A DNA stretch of 13,011 nt from Chitinophagaceae bacterium (GTDB lineage Bacteria > Bacteroidota > Bacteroidia > Chitinophagales > Chitinophagaceae). The notes beneath the pieces were generated by a model, which saw only the letters and a program-made list of their open reading frames with translations, was not told the origin of the DNA and did not search any database. The DNA lies in contig JAHEZA010000019.1 of NCBI GenBank assembly GCA_023251335.1, positions 1 to 13,011 of the forward strand. The letters run 5' to 3'. Positions 1 to 7,361 of the stretch are shown in pieces. Position 1 is the stretch's first letter. Every line of letters begins with the position of its first letter. Position numbers and translations under genes: made by a program.

Positions 1-829
1 GGCAGCCTCCGCAATACCGTGTGGAAGTGGGCCCTTTTTCAACAGCCATAGCATGTTGCACCCCGCGAAACGATGGGTCCATCGCAGAATAGCGATGAGC
101 GCTTACTTCCCATTCCTTGCCAATCTCAGTGTGGCATCCACTGCTTGTGCAGGATTTCGAATTGCTCAAAAGTTCTGCATCAATTGCGCGTCCATCATCG
201 GTTTTGGCAAGGCTTGGCACAAAAGGATTGTCCTTGCCGTAACTAAAATCATAATTTGACGGAAATTCATTCTGGTATTGATTCGGGGTATATGCATCAA
301 TAAAAAGAATCATGATACCAATAAGTATAACCATTATAAATACAATCCGGAATCCAAATGTCTTTTCCGCTTTTATGAGCTGATTTGTTTTCTTCTCTTT
401 CATCTTAATCGCTCTAAAATCACGGATAATTAATAATCCGATATGAGGTACTACGGATAAAAGAAAGCCAAAAGTTGCTACAACATGAACCTGGTCCCAG
501 AAATAATTTATACGGGTTTGAAATACCGCTTCATAACTTAGAAGGATTCCTGAAAAAGCTGCTCCAAGCGTAGCGGCCATTGAAAGATAGCCCAACAGCT
601 TATGTTGAGTCAGTTTATTTTTTCGGTAGGAGTACCAATGCCGGGCCTGGTAAATAAGATAAGGTATTATAACCACCAGCCCAAGCGCAGTATGTATCAC
701 AACAAGAGTCTGGGTAGTAAGGCTGAATGAAATAAAATAAATTGTTAACCCGGAAATCAGCTCAAAAAGCAGAATGCTTATCACCCAAATAGTTAAGCGG
801 CTGTGCCATTTTTCCTTTTTCGACTTCAT
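1..829 (-). CDS. Membrane-anchored multiheme cytochrome c (partial, C-terminus off the left edge)
   Basis: The minus-strand frame opens with ATG at 829 and runs off the window, giving 276 visible residues. Five hydrophobic segments lie at about 12-34, 41-60, 79-98, 115-136 and 160-178. Histidines 46, 64, 115 and 129 in or near the helices could ligate b-type heme. A periplasmic domain follows. It carries a c-type heme site of the CX4CH form (CTSSGCH, 227-233), then a SAHRYSAM segment typical of multiheme cytochromes. The visible frame ends at CGGC (273-276), and the next codon starts with C, so a canonical CXXCH is probably cut by the edge. I infer a respiratory or detoxifying electron carrier that takes electrons from the quinone pool to periplasmic hemes. 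The substrate is unknown. It is divergent from the Rrf2 gene, and a strong palindrome at 931-960 lies upstream. Confidence 0.8.
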   Translation of the reverse strand, partial: MKSKKEKWHSRLTIWVISILLFELISGLTIYFISFSLTTQTLVVIHTALGLVVIIPYLIYQARHWYSYRKNKLTQHKLLGYLSMAATLGAAFSGILLSYEAVFQTRINYFWDQVHVVATFGFLLSVVPHIGLLIIRDFRAIKMKEKKTNQLIKAEKTFGFRIVFIMVILIGIMILFIDAYTPNQYQNEFPSNYDFSYGKDNPFVPSLAKTDDGRAIDAELLSNSKSCTSSGCHTEIGKEWEVSAHRYSAMDPSFRGVQHAMAVEKGPTSTRYCGGC

Positions 830-930
830 AAAATAAGTATTTTTTTGGTGGCGTCTCTTAAATAAATTCCGGATTTTATAAACCCACAAGCAGATAGTTC
901 CTCACCAGCAATTTTTCTTTTTTGATACAA

Positions 931-960
931 ATAATAAAAGACAATTTTATCTTTTATTAT
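931..960. promoter_or_regulatory. Palindromic candidate operator upstream of the cytochrome gene
   Basis: Perfect 11-base arms, ATAATAAAAGA (931-941) and TCTTTTATTAT (950-960), flank the 8-base spacer CAATTTTA. The central 18 bases match the centre of the dyad at 2193-2224 at 14 of 18 positions. It lies about 100 bases upstream of the cytochrome ATG, next to a TATTATTTG stretch on the minus strand that could be part of the promoter. Binding by the adjacent Rrf2 protein is inferred. Confidence 0.5.
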
Positions 961-1172
961 AACAAACTTACATTATCTTTACAACTTTCCAAATAAATAT
1001 TTATTAACTGAGAAAATATTTTCATTGAACTCTCACCTTCGTAATACTGCCGCTTCAGGTTGAATATTTGTAATTTGTCCTATGTAAAATGCAGTTTAAT
1101 AGCAATCAACAAATGTGAAGGCAAGCTGAAATAAATTTTCCCATAGTTTATTTTCTTTTGAATAAATTGTCT

Positions 1173-1187
1173 GTAAAAAAGTTTTAC
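1173..1187. promoter_or_regulatory. Short inverted repeat at the Rrf2 gene start
   Basis: GTAAAA (1173-1178) and TTTTAC (1182-1187) form a perfect repeat around AAG, ending two bases before the Rrf2 ATG. TTGTCT just upstream resembles a half site of the two larger dyads. An autoregulatory or leader-structure role is possible, but so short an AT-rich repeat could arise by chance. Confidence 0.25.
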
Positions 1188-1189
1188 TT

Positions 1190-1627
1190 ATGTTTTCCAA
1201 ATCAACAGGATATGCGCTGCGAGCCACATTGTATATCGCTCAAAAAGGGACAGAAGACCATAAGATTGGAATAGATGATATCTCTAAAGCCATCGGTTCG
1301 CCCAGATCATTCACTGCAAAAATATTGCAGTTGCTTACAAAAAATAACAAGATTATTCATTCCACTACCGGCCCTCATGGCGGTTTTTATATGACTGAGA
1401 AAGCAAAAAATCTTCCGGTTCGCGCTATTTTGCAGGCAATGGGCGAAGATGGGTTACTAGACAGATGCATATTGGGATTGGCAGAATGTTCGGAAAAAAG
1501 ACCATGTCCGATGCATTCAAAATACAAAATAATTAAAACCCAGTTAATAGGGTTATTCGAAACCGAAACCATAAACCAACTGGCTAGCGACATACAGTCC
1601 GGGAAGGTTTTTATGAAATTAAAATGA
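1190..1627 (+). CDS. Rrf2-family transcriptional regulator with Cys3-His cluster site
   Basis: The 145-residue length and the start (FSKSTGYALRATLYIA) are typical of the Rrf2 family. An N-terminal winged helix-turn-helix covers about residues 1-65, with GPHGGF in the wing at 61-66. A dimerisation helix follows. The cysteine loop has Cys93, Cys100 and Cys106, then His109 (C-x6-C-x5-C-xx-H). This resembles the [2Fe-2S]/[4Fe-4S] ligand region of IscR and NsrR, so the protein probably senses Fe-S state, nitric oxide or oxygen. Which signal cannot be read from sequence. It sits between two related palindromes upstream of the cytochrome gene and of the QueD-like/YhbP pair, its likely targets. It converges with the QueD-like gene across a 78-base gap. 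Confidence 0.9.
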   Translation: MFSKSTGYALRATLYIAQKGTEDHKIGIDDISKAIGSPRSFTAKILQLLTKNNKIIHSTTGPHGGFYMTEKAKNLPVRAILQAMGEDGLLDRCILGLAECSEKRPCPMHSKYKIIKTQLIGLFETETINQLASDIQSGKVFMKLK

Positions 1628-1705
1628 GAGTTCTTTTATAAATCTTTCAAAATCGTATTAAAAATAAGCAATCAAACAAGAAAGTTACTTTTCATTTTGC
1701 CTGCT

Positions 1706-2152
1706 TTAATAATAGCTACTTCCATAGTCATCGTGGGTCCACTCGGCATAGGAATTTCCTGTTTCAAATAATTTTAAAGAATGCAAATGAACATGCGAGG
1801 GCAATGAAGCAATCAATTCTTTACTGATAAAAAGAAGTAAATTTTCTGCCGTAGGCTCGGTTTCAAACTGAAACAAATTATGGAACGAAGAATAAGATTC
1901 TGCGGAATTTATCCATTCACTGGATAATACCAGCTTATGATCAAGCCGGGAAATTACCCTGGAATGTACAATCTCTTTTAATTCTTTGAAATCTATAATA
2001 AAGCCGGGCGGAACAAGTTCACCATCCCGCTTTGCAGACTTTACGCTCACATGCAGCACATAGGAATGCCCGTGAATATTAGCACAGGGGCCCTCATAGT
2101 TGTGTAAAGCATGCGCCATCTCAAAATTAAAAATCTTCGTTATACTTATCAT
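1706..2152 (-). CDS. 6-carboxytetrahydropterin synthase / PTPS-like protein (QueD family)
   Basis: The 148-residue product has the signature of the 6-pyruvoyl-tetrahydropterin synthase family. Predicted zinc ligands are His14, His27 and His29 (in MAHAL and IHGHSY), the catalytic cysteine is Cys23, Asp71-His72 form the DH pair, PTAEN lies at 100-104, and a conserved Glu is at 130. QueD makes 6-carboxy-tetrahydropterin from 7,8-dihydroneopterin triphosphate for queuosine synthesis; PTPS enzymes serve other pterin routes. It is longer than minimal QueD (about 120 residues), with extra sequence at about 73-97. I chose ATG 2152 over an in-frame TTG at 2179, because homology starts right after the ATG. 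No other queuosine gene lies in the window. Its upstream region carries the palindrome at 2193-2224. Confidence 0.85.
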   Translation of the reverse strand: MISITKIFNFEMAHALHNYEGPCANIHGHSYVLHVSVKSAKRDGELVPPGFIIDFKELKEIVHSRVISRLDHKLVLSSEWINSAESYSSFHNLFQFETEPTAENLLLFISKELIASLPSHVHLHSLKLFETGNSYAEWTHDDYGSSYY

Positions 2153-2192
2153 TGAAATGTTAATAAAAATATGAAACAATTGGAATCATAAA

Positions 2193-2224
2193 AATAAATA
2201 AGGACAAAGTTGTCTTTATTTATT
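2193..2224. promoter_or_regulatory. 32-base near-perfect palindrome, candidate Rrf2 operator
   Basis: Arms AATAAATAAGGACAA (2193-2207) and TTGTCTTTATTTATT (2210-2224) pair at 14 of 15 positions around the dinucleotide AG. It sits in the divergent gap between the QueD-like gene (ATG 2152, minus) and the YhbP-like gene (ATG 2266, plus), so one bound repressor could control both. Its core resembles the dyad at 931-960. The match to the neighbouring Rrf2 regulator is inferred from position and symmetry only. Confidence 0.6.
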
Positions 2225-2265
2225 AATTTTACCCAAAATATTTTACCAGATATCTGAAAGCTATT

Positions 2266-2712
2266 ATGAACGATAAAATCCTTGCCTTTTTAAAAAAGCA
2301 GACTGCAGCATCTATTTGTTGTGTAAATGAGCTAAATGAGCCTATTTCATTTAGTTGTTTTTTTGCTTTCAACAGCACCGATAATTTAATTTATTTTAAA
2401 TCAACCGAATCCTCGTATCATTCAAAAATCTTAATGCAAAACCAAAAAGTGTCGGGGACTATTTTGCCTGATAAACTGCAAATACTTGCAGTGAAAGGAG
2501 TACAGTTCACCGGAATGGTCTTAAATGAAAATGATCCATTGTGCATGGATGCAGCCAAAAATTATCATTCCCGGTTTCCAATGGCCTTCGTTATTCCTGG
2601 CGCGGTCAGAACTATCCAATTAAATCAGGTAAAGATGACGGATAACGTCCCCGGCATTTTTAAAAAATACTCATGGCAAAGAGAAGAAGAAACCGCTACA
2701 CAAATTGCCTGA
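2266..2712 (+). CDS. YhbP-like pyridoxamine 5'-phosphate oxidase-fold protein
   Basis: The 148-residue product fits the flavin-binding split-barrel family of pyridoxamine-phosphate-oxidase-like proteins, closest in style to E. coli YhbP (UPF0306). It starts with a short helix (KILAFLKKQ), has strands rich in Cys18, Cys19 and Cys31, and a core segment STESSYHSKIL (46-56) matching the S...H...L pattern of the family. The biochemical role of YhbP-type proteins is not settled. FMN or another flavin is the expected ligand. In E. coli, yhbP lies near the U32 genes yhbU/yhbV (ubiU/ubiV), and here too a U32 gene is downstream. It is probably the first gene of the plus-strand operon, 64 bases before the next gene, under the palindrome at 2193-2224. 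Confidence 0.75.
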   Translation: MNDKILAFLKKQTAASICCVNELNEPISFSCFFAFNSTDNLIYFKSTESSYHSKILMQNQKVSGTILPDKLQILAVKGVQFTGMVLNENDPLCMDAAKNYHSRFPMAFVIPGAVRTIQLNQVKMTDNVPGIFKKYSWQREEETATQIA

Positions 2713-2776
2713 ATGAACTTTCAATCCAAAGCCCTTTTAATTTTTTTCAACAAAATCCACACGCTATTTTATTAGT

Positions 2777-4597
2777 ATGAATTCATCCCAGCATAAATTT
2801 CACATCCCTGTTATGGGATTGGCTTTTACTATCGATTCGCCGTTGAAAGTGGCACAATATGGAATTTCATCGGTCATTTCAATCATGGAAGACAGGTTGA
2901 TTGAAACAATGCGCAGGTATTATTATTCATTCGTCAATGAACCATTTTTTCCTATCACTACTAAAGAAGATAATTACCGGGAAAAAAGAATTACGGATTA
3001 TTTAAACCTGGCCAACAGGATAGTGTCCGCGCAGGTAGAAAAAATAAAAAAATCTGTATTTGAAGCGGGTTCTGAAATTGCAAAATATTTTGAGATGCTA
3101 CCCGAGGATAGTGCGATCAAACAATTGTACAACCAGATGACAAGGACTACAGATCATATTGAAAAAGAAGAACTGAAAAGCGCTCTTAGAAATGAAATTT
3201 CTGCCGGCAGTATTGATGTAAACATCATGACCAAACTCGACAAGAACAATTATACGAAAGCCGGTAATTTAATAGCGGATGGTTCGGATGCATTAGCGGC
3301 TTTAAAAGGGTACGCGAAAAGTGAACTTAAAAATTCTTCAGTTGTTTTTTCCGCGGGGATGAATCCGCGCTTATACAATTATCTTGAAAAATTCAGAGAG
3401 TTTGATGCAAAAGGCCCGGGGCAATTTGAAAAGAAAATAGCAATCAAAGTGAGCGACTATCGCTCTGCATTGATACAGGGAAAATACCTGGCGAAGAAAG
3501 GAATATGGGTAAGTGAATTCAGGGTTGAATCCGGCCTAAACTGCGGCGGACATGCGTTTGCTACTGATGGATATTTGATGGGTCCGATATTGGAAGAATT
3601 TAAAATGAAAAGACTTGAACTAAGTTCCATCCTATTTGAAATATACAATAAGGCATTAGAAGCAAAATCTTTTACAACGTTCAGCCAGCCACACCCGATA
3701 AAAATATCTGCACAGGGTGGATTGGGAACCTATGAAGAATGTGAGTTGCTGCATAATTATTATGGCATTGACAGTACCGGTTGGGGCACACCTTTTTTAC
3801 TCGTTCCTGAAGCGACAACAGTGGATGATCCTACATTAGCATTATTGCAAAACGCAAAAAAACCTGATTTGTATTTAAGTAAAAATTCACCGTTAGGCGT
3901 TCCGTTCCATTATTTAAAAGGAACCAGTTCTGATATTGAAAAAAAGAAAAGAATTGAACGTAGAACTCCGGGGAGCCCCTGTACTGAAAAGCATTTGGTA
4001 AGCAATACCGAATTTACTGAAGAACCAATATGTACTGCCTCTTCAAAATATCAGAAGCTAAAAATAAACCAATTGCAATCATTAAATCTATCGCCTGAAA
4101 AATACGAACGTGAATTAAAAATAGTGTTAGACAAAGAATGTTTATGTGTGGGATTAAGTAACCCCGCAGCAATCAAGTATGAGCAGCCGTTTCTAAAAAA
4201 TCTAAACGCTGTTACCATTTGCCCCGGGCCTAACATTGCTCATTTTTCCAAAATAGTTTCACTACAGGAAATGACAGACCACATTTATGGAAGAACCAAT
4301 ATTATAACTGATAAAAAAAGGCCGCATTTCTTCATCAATGAACTGTTTATTTATATCAACTATCTAAAAGAAAAACTTTTGGATGAAGCAGATATTATGG
4401 ATAGTAAAAGAGAAAAATATTTTATAAGTTTTTACAACCAGTTGATGTCCGGCATAAAATATTACAGAGAAATCGTGCAACCCTGCAATGGATTTACTGA
4501 ACAGGATATTGAAGATTTTTATAACCATTTAGACAAAGCTGAATTAGAATTGGAAGCATTGTGTATAGTTCAACCGGTAGCAACTGAATGCGTTTAA
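2777..4597 (+). CDS. Cysteine-rich nitronate-monooxygenase-like TIM-barrel protein, function unknown
   Basis: The product has 606 residues. I recognise a conserved Bacteroidota-type protein without an assigned function. Three stretches resemble landmarks of FMN-dependent nitronate monooxygenases: an N-terminal barrel strand (IPVMGLAFTIDSPLKVA, from residue 10), GLNCGGHAF (253-261) in place of the family's xAGGH loop, and SAQGGLGTYEE (311-321) followed by GIDSTGWGTPFLLVPEA (330-346), which mirrors the GADGV..GTRF phosphate-binding region. A region at about 95-180 looks helical and inserted. The C-terminal third adds Cys402, Cys419, Cys455, Cys457 and Cys482, which could bind an Fe-S cluster or zinc, and ends in a helical tail. 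I infer a flavin and possibly Fe-S oxidoreductase. The following gene starts 27 bases later, so they are probably co-transcribed. Confidence 0.7.
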   Translation: MNSSQHKFHIPVMGLAFTIDSPLKVAQYGISSVISIMEDRLIETMRRYYYSFVNEPFFPITTKEDNYREKRITDYLNLANRIVSAQVEKIKKSVFEAGSEIAKYFEMLPEDSAIKQLYNQMTRTTDHIEKEELKSALRNEISAGSIDVNIMTKLDKNNYTKAGNLIADGSDALAALKGYAKSELKNSSVVFSAGMNPRLYNYLEKFREFDAKGPGQFEKKIAIKVSDYRSALIQGKYLAKKGIWVSEFRVESGLNCGGHAFATDGYLMGPILEEFKMKRLELSSILFEIYNKALEAKSFTTFSQPHPIKISAQGGLGTYEECELLHNYYGIDSTGWGTPFLLVPEATTVDDPTLALLQNAKKPDLYLSKNSPLGVPFHYLKGTSSDIEKKKRIERRTPGSPCTEKHLVSNTEFTEEPICTASSKYQKLKINQLQSLNLSPEKYERELKIVLDKECLCVGLSNPAAIKYEQPFLKNLNAVTICPGPNIAHFSKIVSLQEMTDHIYGRTNIITDKKRPHFFINELFIYINYLKEKLLDEADIMDSKREKYFISFYNQLMSGIKYYREIVQPCNGFTEQDIEDFYNHLDKAELELEALCIVQPVATECV

Positions 4598-4624
4598 ACC
4601 ATTTTAAAAAGAGAAACCAACAAT

Positions 4625-5020
4625 ATGAAACCGCTTATTTATTCATGCTCCGGTTGTTCCAGCGCTGCGCAAATGGCTAATTATATAGCCATACAAATTG
4701 ACAGGAAAGGCATAGCCGACATGTCGTGCATTGCAGGGGTTGGCGGCAACGTGAAAAAATTAGTAAATACCGCAAAGGCCGGAAGAGAAATTATTGTTAT
4801 TGATGGCTGCCCCCTCGCCTGCTCAAAAGCCTGCCTGAGTCATCATTCTATTGAACCTGATCTGCATTTCGAACTCACTGGTTATGGCGTTAAAAAACAA
4901 AACCATGTAGATTTTGATAAAGGTCAGGCCGATCAGCTTTTAGAAATGATCATAGAAAAAATGGATGAAGATAATTTATCAGGGATATCAAATTTTGCTG
5001 TTGAAAAACATGAAAAATAA
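4625..5020 (+). CDS. DGC-domain putative metal-binding cysteine protein
   Basis: The 131-residue product matches the DGC-domain family (named for Asp-Gly-Cys), small proteins annotated as putative zinc-binding. Six cysteines are visible: Cys8 and Cys11 in CSGC, Cys35, and Cys62, Cys66 and Cys70 in DGCPLACSKAC. The spacing suits a metal or Fe-S site. Function is unsettled in the family. It follows the TIM-barrel gene by 27 bases, and its stop overlaps the start of the U32 gene by 11 bases, so translation is probably coupled. The last 20 or so residues after Leu118 are not part of the recognisable domain. Confidence 0.8.
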   Translation: MKPLIYSCSGCSSAAQMANYIAIQIDRKGIADMSCIAGVGGNVKKLVNTAKAGREIIVIDGCPLACSKACLSHHSIEPDLHFELTGYGVKKQNHVDFDKGQADQLLEMIIEKMDEDNLSGISNFAVEKHEK

Positions 5021-6269
5021 AATTGAACTTTTATCACCGGTAGGATCATTTGAAAATTTACACGCTGCAATTCAGGGCGGCGCGGATGCGATTTACTTTG
5101 GCGTAGAGCAGCTAAACATGAGGGCCAAATCCATCAGTTCATTTTCAATAAACGATTTAGCAAAAATAAAAACAATCTGTTCACAACTCCGGATAAAGTC
5201 TTACATCACTCTAAATACCGTGATGTATGAGCACGACATGCAATTGCTGAAAACGATTTTAAAAGAAGTAAAAAAACAAAATATAAACGCTGTTATCGCT
5301 GCTGATTTTGCGGTGATGGAATATTGCAAACAACTAAAAATTCCCGTCCATATTTCTACACAGGCAAACGTGAGCAACATCGAGTCAGTAAAATTTTTTT
5401 CTAATTTTTCAGATGCAGTAGTGCTTGCCCGTGAACTTACTTTAAAACAGGTAAAACAAATTGCCGATGAAATTTCGAGGAAAAATATTAAAGGAATTTC
5501 AGGCGAATTAATGAGGATTGAAGTATTTGTCCATGGCGCTTTGTGCATGGCTATTTCGGGCAAATGTTATCTAAGCCTTCATTCTCAGAATTCCTCTGCC
5601 AACCGTGGCGCCTGTGCACAAAATTGCCGCCATGCTTATAAAGTAAAGGATTTGGAAACGGGGGAAGAACTGATGATAGATAATGAATACATCATGTCGC
5701 CGAAAGACTTGTGCACCATTAATATTCTGGACCAGATAATTAACAGCGGGGCAACTATTTTAAAGATTGAAGGAAGAAGCAAAGGCCCGGAATATGTTTA
5801 CACCGTTACAAAAGCCTATCGCCAGGCAATTGAAGAAATACAGGCTGGCACTTACACACAAGAGAAAGCAGAAGAATGGAAAACCGAACTGAACAAAGTA
5901 TATAACCGCGGTTTTTGGGAAGGCTATTATTTAGGAAAAGAATATGGCGAATGGACTACCAATCCCGGCTCGGCAGCAACAGAAAAAAAAGTGTATGTAG
6001 GAAAAGGAAGCAAATATTTTTCCAAAATAAAAGTAGGCGAATTTATCCTGGAATCAGGAAGCATTGCGGTGGGCGATACTTTGATGGTAACCAGCCCGGA
6101 CTTTGGAATCGTAAAAGAAAAAATGAACAGGCTGGTGGCCAATGGTATGGAAGTAAAAAAAGCTGTGAAGGGCGATCTTATTACTTTTCCTTCAGAGAAG
6201 AAAATAACTGCCCAGGATAAATTGTATAAAATCGTAGAAGAAAGAAATGGCCAATATCATTCACTATAG
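5010..6269 (+). CDS. U32-family protein (TrhP/RlhA/UbiU-type Fe-S enzyme)
   Basis: From ATG 5010 the product has 419 residues. It opens with the U32 signature IELLSPVGSFENLHAAI and GADAIYFG. The cysteine region has Cys179 and Cys186 (VHGALCMAISGKC), Cys202 and Cys206 (NRGACAQNC) and Cys235 (SPKDLC). The spacing fits the four-cysteine [4Fe-4S] site of U32 proteins, with Cys206 or Cys235 as fourth ligand. A C-terminal beta domain follows from about residue 330. Known members include TrhP (tRNA U34 hydroxylation), RlhA (23S rRNA hydroxylation) and UbiU/UbiV (anaerobic ubiquinone hydroxylation). Length and order are nearest TrhP, but the substrate is not proven. An in-frame ATG at 4965 is possible, but family homology starts at 5010. 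It overlaps the upstream gene by 11 bases and the ferredoxin by 23. Confidence 0.88.
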   Translation: MKNKIELLSPVGSFENLHAAIQGGADAIYFGVEQLNMRAKSISSFSINDLAKIKTICSQLRIKSYITLNTVMYEHDMQLLKTILKEVKKQNINAVIAADFAVMEYCKQLKIPVHISTQANVSNIESVKFFSNFSDAVVLARELTLKQVKQIADEISRKNIKGISGELMRIEVFVHGALCMAISGKCYLSLHSQNSSANRGACAQNCRHAYKVKDLETGEELMIDNEYIMSPKDLCTINILDQIINSGATILKIEGRSKGPEYVYTVTKAYRQAIEEIQAGTYTQEKAEEWKTELNKVYNRGFWEGYYLGKEYGEWTTNPGSAATEKKVYVGKGSKYFSKIKVGEFILESGSIAVGDTLMVTSPDFGIVKEKMNRLVANGMEVKKAVKGDLITFPSEKKITAQDKLYKIVEERNGQYHSL

Positions 6270-6474
6270 AAACAAATGTATTGGCTGTGGCATTTGCTAT
6301 GAGATGATGCCTGAAATATGGCGCATGTCAAAAAAAGACGGAAAAGCTACGTTAATAAAATCTGTTATAAAGAAAGACGTTTCGATCGTATCCATTCCAC
6401 ACTCAATGATTGCCCACGCAAAAAAAGTAAGTCATGCCTGCCCGGTAAAAATTATCCGGGTAAATGAATTTTGA
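6247..6474 (+). CDS. Small ferredoxin with a single Fe-S cluster site
   Basis: The 75-residue product has Cys11, Cys14 and Cys17 in CIGCGIC and a fourth, Cys65, in ACPVK. This is the C-xx-C-xx-C...C-P pattern of a monocluster [4Fe-4S] ferredoxin. Between them lies an acidic and basic linker without a second cluster motif. The start codon is inside the last 23 bases of the U32 gene in another frame, so translation is probably coupled and expression tied to the U32 protein. I infer it delivers electrons to, or shares cluster chemistry with, the U32 enzyme or the TIM-barrel oxidoreductase. It ends the operon and converges with the hemolysin III gene. Confidence 0.88.
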   Translation: MANIIHYRNKCIGCGICYEMMPEIWRMSKKDGKATLIKSVIKKDVSIVSIPHSMIAHAKKVSHACPVKIIRVNEF

Positions 6475-6524
6475 ATCTTAATACCCGGCAAATAAAATCC
6501 TCTCAGCAGTTCATCAATACACGC

Positions 6525-7163
6525 CTACACTGAAAGTAAAATTGCCACATAATGGCAAACAGCTGCAGCCAGCACAAAGAAATGCCATACCGCATGATTG
6601 TATGGATATTTTTCCCAGAGATAAAAAATAACGCCCAGAAGATATAGCACACCTCCTATCACAATCATCATCATAACGTCGTGAGGGATATTGATAAAAA
6701 AAGTGCGTCCGCCAACTACAAGGATACATCCCATAGCTACATATACAATTGTAGAAATAATATTCCATTTACCCGTAAAAAAAATCTTGAAAACAATACC
6801 CAATGCAGTCAGGCTCCACAATACAATCAGCAAAGTAATGCCGAAAGTATTATTCATATAGATCAATAAAAATGGTGTGTAGGTTCCGGCTATCAGGAAA
6901 TAAATACTGATATGGTCAAGGATCTCAAAAACCCGCTTTGCCTGTGCGTGTTGAAACCCATGGTATAATGTGGAAAAAGTAAAGAGTTGCAAAAAACAAA
7001 ATCCATAAATAGCTGCGCCAATAACGCCAGGAGTATTATTACTTTTTATGGCGAATGCAATCAAAACAGGAATACTTACAATACCGAAAATAATTCCAAA
7101 GCCATGTATAATACTGTTTACAAGTTCCTGTTGAATTTTTATATCACGTTCGGAGGTTTGCAT
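6525..7163 (-). CDS. Hemolysin III / PAQR-family membrane protein
   Basis: The 212-residue product has seven hydrophobic segments and the family's conserved polar residues: Glu13 and His20 near the N-terminus, Ser64 and His68 in STLYH, Asp83-His84 in LDHISIY, and His190 and His194 in HAVWHFF. In PAQR-type hydrolases such residues build a zinc site. Bacterial members are called hemolysin III or TrhA and are linked to membrane lipid homeostasis rather than proven hemolysis. The start at 7163 gives the usual length. A weak promoter-like TACCTTTA lies on the minus strand at 7181-7174, close to the ATG. It faces the ferredoxin gene and is probably independently transcribed. Confidence 0.9.
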   Translation of the reverse strand: MQTSERDIKIQQELVNSIIHGFGIIFGIVSIPVLIAFAIKSNNTPGVIGAAIYGFCFLQLFTFSTLYHGFQHAQAKRVFEILDHISIYFLIAGTYTPFLLIYMNNTFGITLLIVLWSLTALGIVFKIFFTGKWNIISTIVYVAMGCILVVGGRTFFINIPHDVMMMIVIGGVLYLLGVIFYLWEKYPYNHAVWHFFVLAAAVCHYVAILLSV

Positions 7164-7361
7164 GAAATTTTTGTAAAGGTATCAAAACCGACGGCGTCAT
7201 TTTAAACTTGCATGAGTATTTGGCAATCTTCTTCTAAATGAAAATGTGAATTAAAAGTTTGTTTGTTGCAATTTGATTAACCTATACCGCACCATTCTGC
7301 TTGAAAGTCAATAATGGTAGACTTCTCCGGATTAATTACTTCTGAAAAAATAGCTGACATT

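Larger units (their letters stand above)
830..1189. other. Divergent intergenic region between cytochrome and Rrf2 genes
   Basis: This 360-base AT-rich gap holds no convincing coding frame. It contains the 11-base-arm dyad at 931-960 and a short inverted repeat at 1173-1187, directly before the Rrf2 start. The two divergent promoters should lie here. No element was a clean enough match to the Bacteroidota TTTG/TAnnTTTG pattern to be placed with confidence. Confidence 0.6.

Noticed and set aside
53..259. A 68-residue plus-strand open frame
   Set aside because: It is antisense to the multiheme cytochrome, which has clear heme motifs and membrane helices.
1628..1705. Bidirectional terminator between the convergent Rrf2 and QueD-like genes
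   Set aside because: Only a four-pair GAAA/TTTC stem could be found, too weak to report.
2150..2179. TTG at 2179 as start of the QueD-like gene
   Set aside because: It adds nine residues outside the family, while ATG 2152 starts right at the conserved strand.
5915..6220. A 101-residue plus-strand open frame inside the U32 gene
   Set aside because: It is a shifted frame of the U32 coding sequence with low-complexity basic composition.
6456..6488. Inverted repeat CCGGGTA / TACCCGG spanning the ferredoxin stop, as a terminator
   Set aside because: The loop is 19 bases, the stem only 7, and no T-run follows; too weak to call.
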